A program made the translations under genes and the position numbers. DNA of 18,694 nt, taken from NCBI GenBank assembly GCA_019693395.1, contig JAAMXP010002083.1:44871-63564 (forward strand). The letters are read 5' to 3'. Within the stretch, counting starts at the first letter, position 1. Every line of letters starts with the position of its first letter. Source of the stretch: Ettlia oleoabundans. Its lineage: Eukaryota; Chlorophyta; Chlorophyceae; Chlamydomonadales. Positions 18,642 through 18,694 of this stretch are shown one piece after another. The notes below the pieces were generated by a model. That model saw nothing but the letters and a program-made list of their open reading frames with translations, was not told the origin of the DNA and ran no database searches.

Positions 18642-18694
18642 GCACGCGCGCATGCGCGTGTGTGTGTGGTGGTGGTGGTTGGCGCAGGGGGGGG
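18642..18694. repeat. Alternating purine-pyrimidine tract and GT/GGT microsatellite
   Basis: 18642-18668 strictly alternates purine and pyrimidine (GC/AC steps into TG steps) around a 12-base palindrome CGCGCATGCGCG, followed by GGT repeats and a G run reaching the window end. It lies in the INCENP-like intron upstream of the first visible exon. Confidence 0.7.

Noticed and set aside
1..18694. Mobile elements, CRISPR arrays, tRNA or rRNA genes
   Set aside because: No transposase, reverse transcriptase, long terminal or inverted repeats, regular spaced repeats or tRNA-like folds were found by eye.

Overview
The window reads as nuclear DNA of a chlorophyte green alga, probably a chlorophycean. 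The genes are intron-dense (18 exons in one gene, 9 in another), and TGTAA, the usual core-chlorophyte poly(A) signal, lies downstream of four of the five genes. Coding DNA is GC-rich with CAG/GCC-rich low-complexity linkers, and one gene encodes the end of a chlorophyll b reductase. All gene models were built by hand from reading frames, splice-site phase and protein-family motifs; no alignment or transcript data were available.

Layout, left to right: (1) positions 2-515, plus strand, the 3' end of a NOL/NYC1-type chlorophyll(ide) b reductase. (2) 1359-1990, plus strand, a two-exon LYR-motif (Complex1_LYR) protein of 136 residues. (3) 3391-12637, minus strand, a large hybrid histidine kinase of about 1749 residues in 18 exons: PAS, PAS, LOV-like domain lacking the photoactive cysteine, intact LOV domain, HisKA, HATPase_c, degenerate receiver, canonical receiver. 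(4) 13751-17036, plus strand, an ionotropic-glutamate-receptor-like channel of about 570 residues in nine exons, with signal peptide, S1, M1, pore loop, M3, S2, M4 and a long tail but no N-terminal LIVBP-like domain. (5) 18203-18593, minus strand, the last two exons of an INCENP-like protein carrying the IN-box and its TSS motif.

The LYR gene and the kinase converge with poly(A) signals about 43 bases apart. The kinase and the channel diverge from a shared 1.1-kb upstream region. The channel and the INCENP-like gene converge. Chlorophyll b turnover, Fe-S/mitochondrial assembly and the chromosomal passenger complex are unrelated jobs, so no operon-like logic applies across the window. The one pairing worth attention is the divergent blue-light kinase and ligand-gated channel, which could be co-regulated; that is inference only.

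The most interesting points are: a LOV-LOV hybrid kinase whose first LOV has His instead of Cys and has lost most flavin contacts; a TGTAA signal lying across a kinase 5' splice site where premature polyadenylation would give a receiver-less kinase; a minimal glutamate-receptor-like channel without the usual ligand-binding Arg; and two introns that appear to use GC donors. No RNA genes, CRISPR arrays or mobile elements were recognised.
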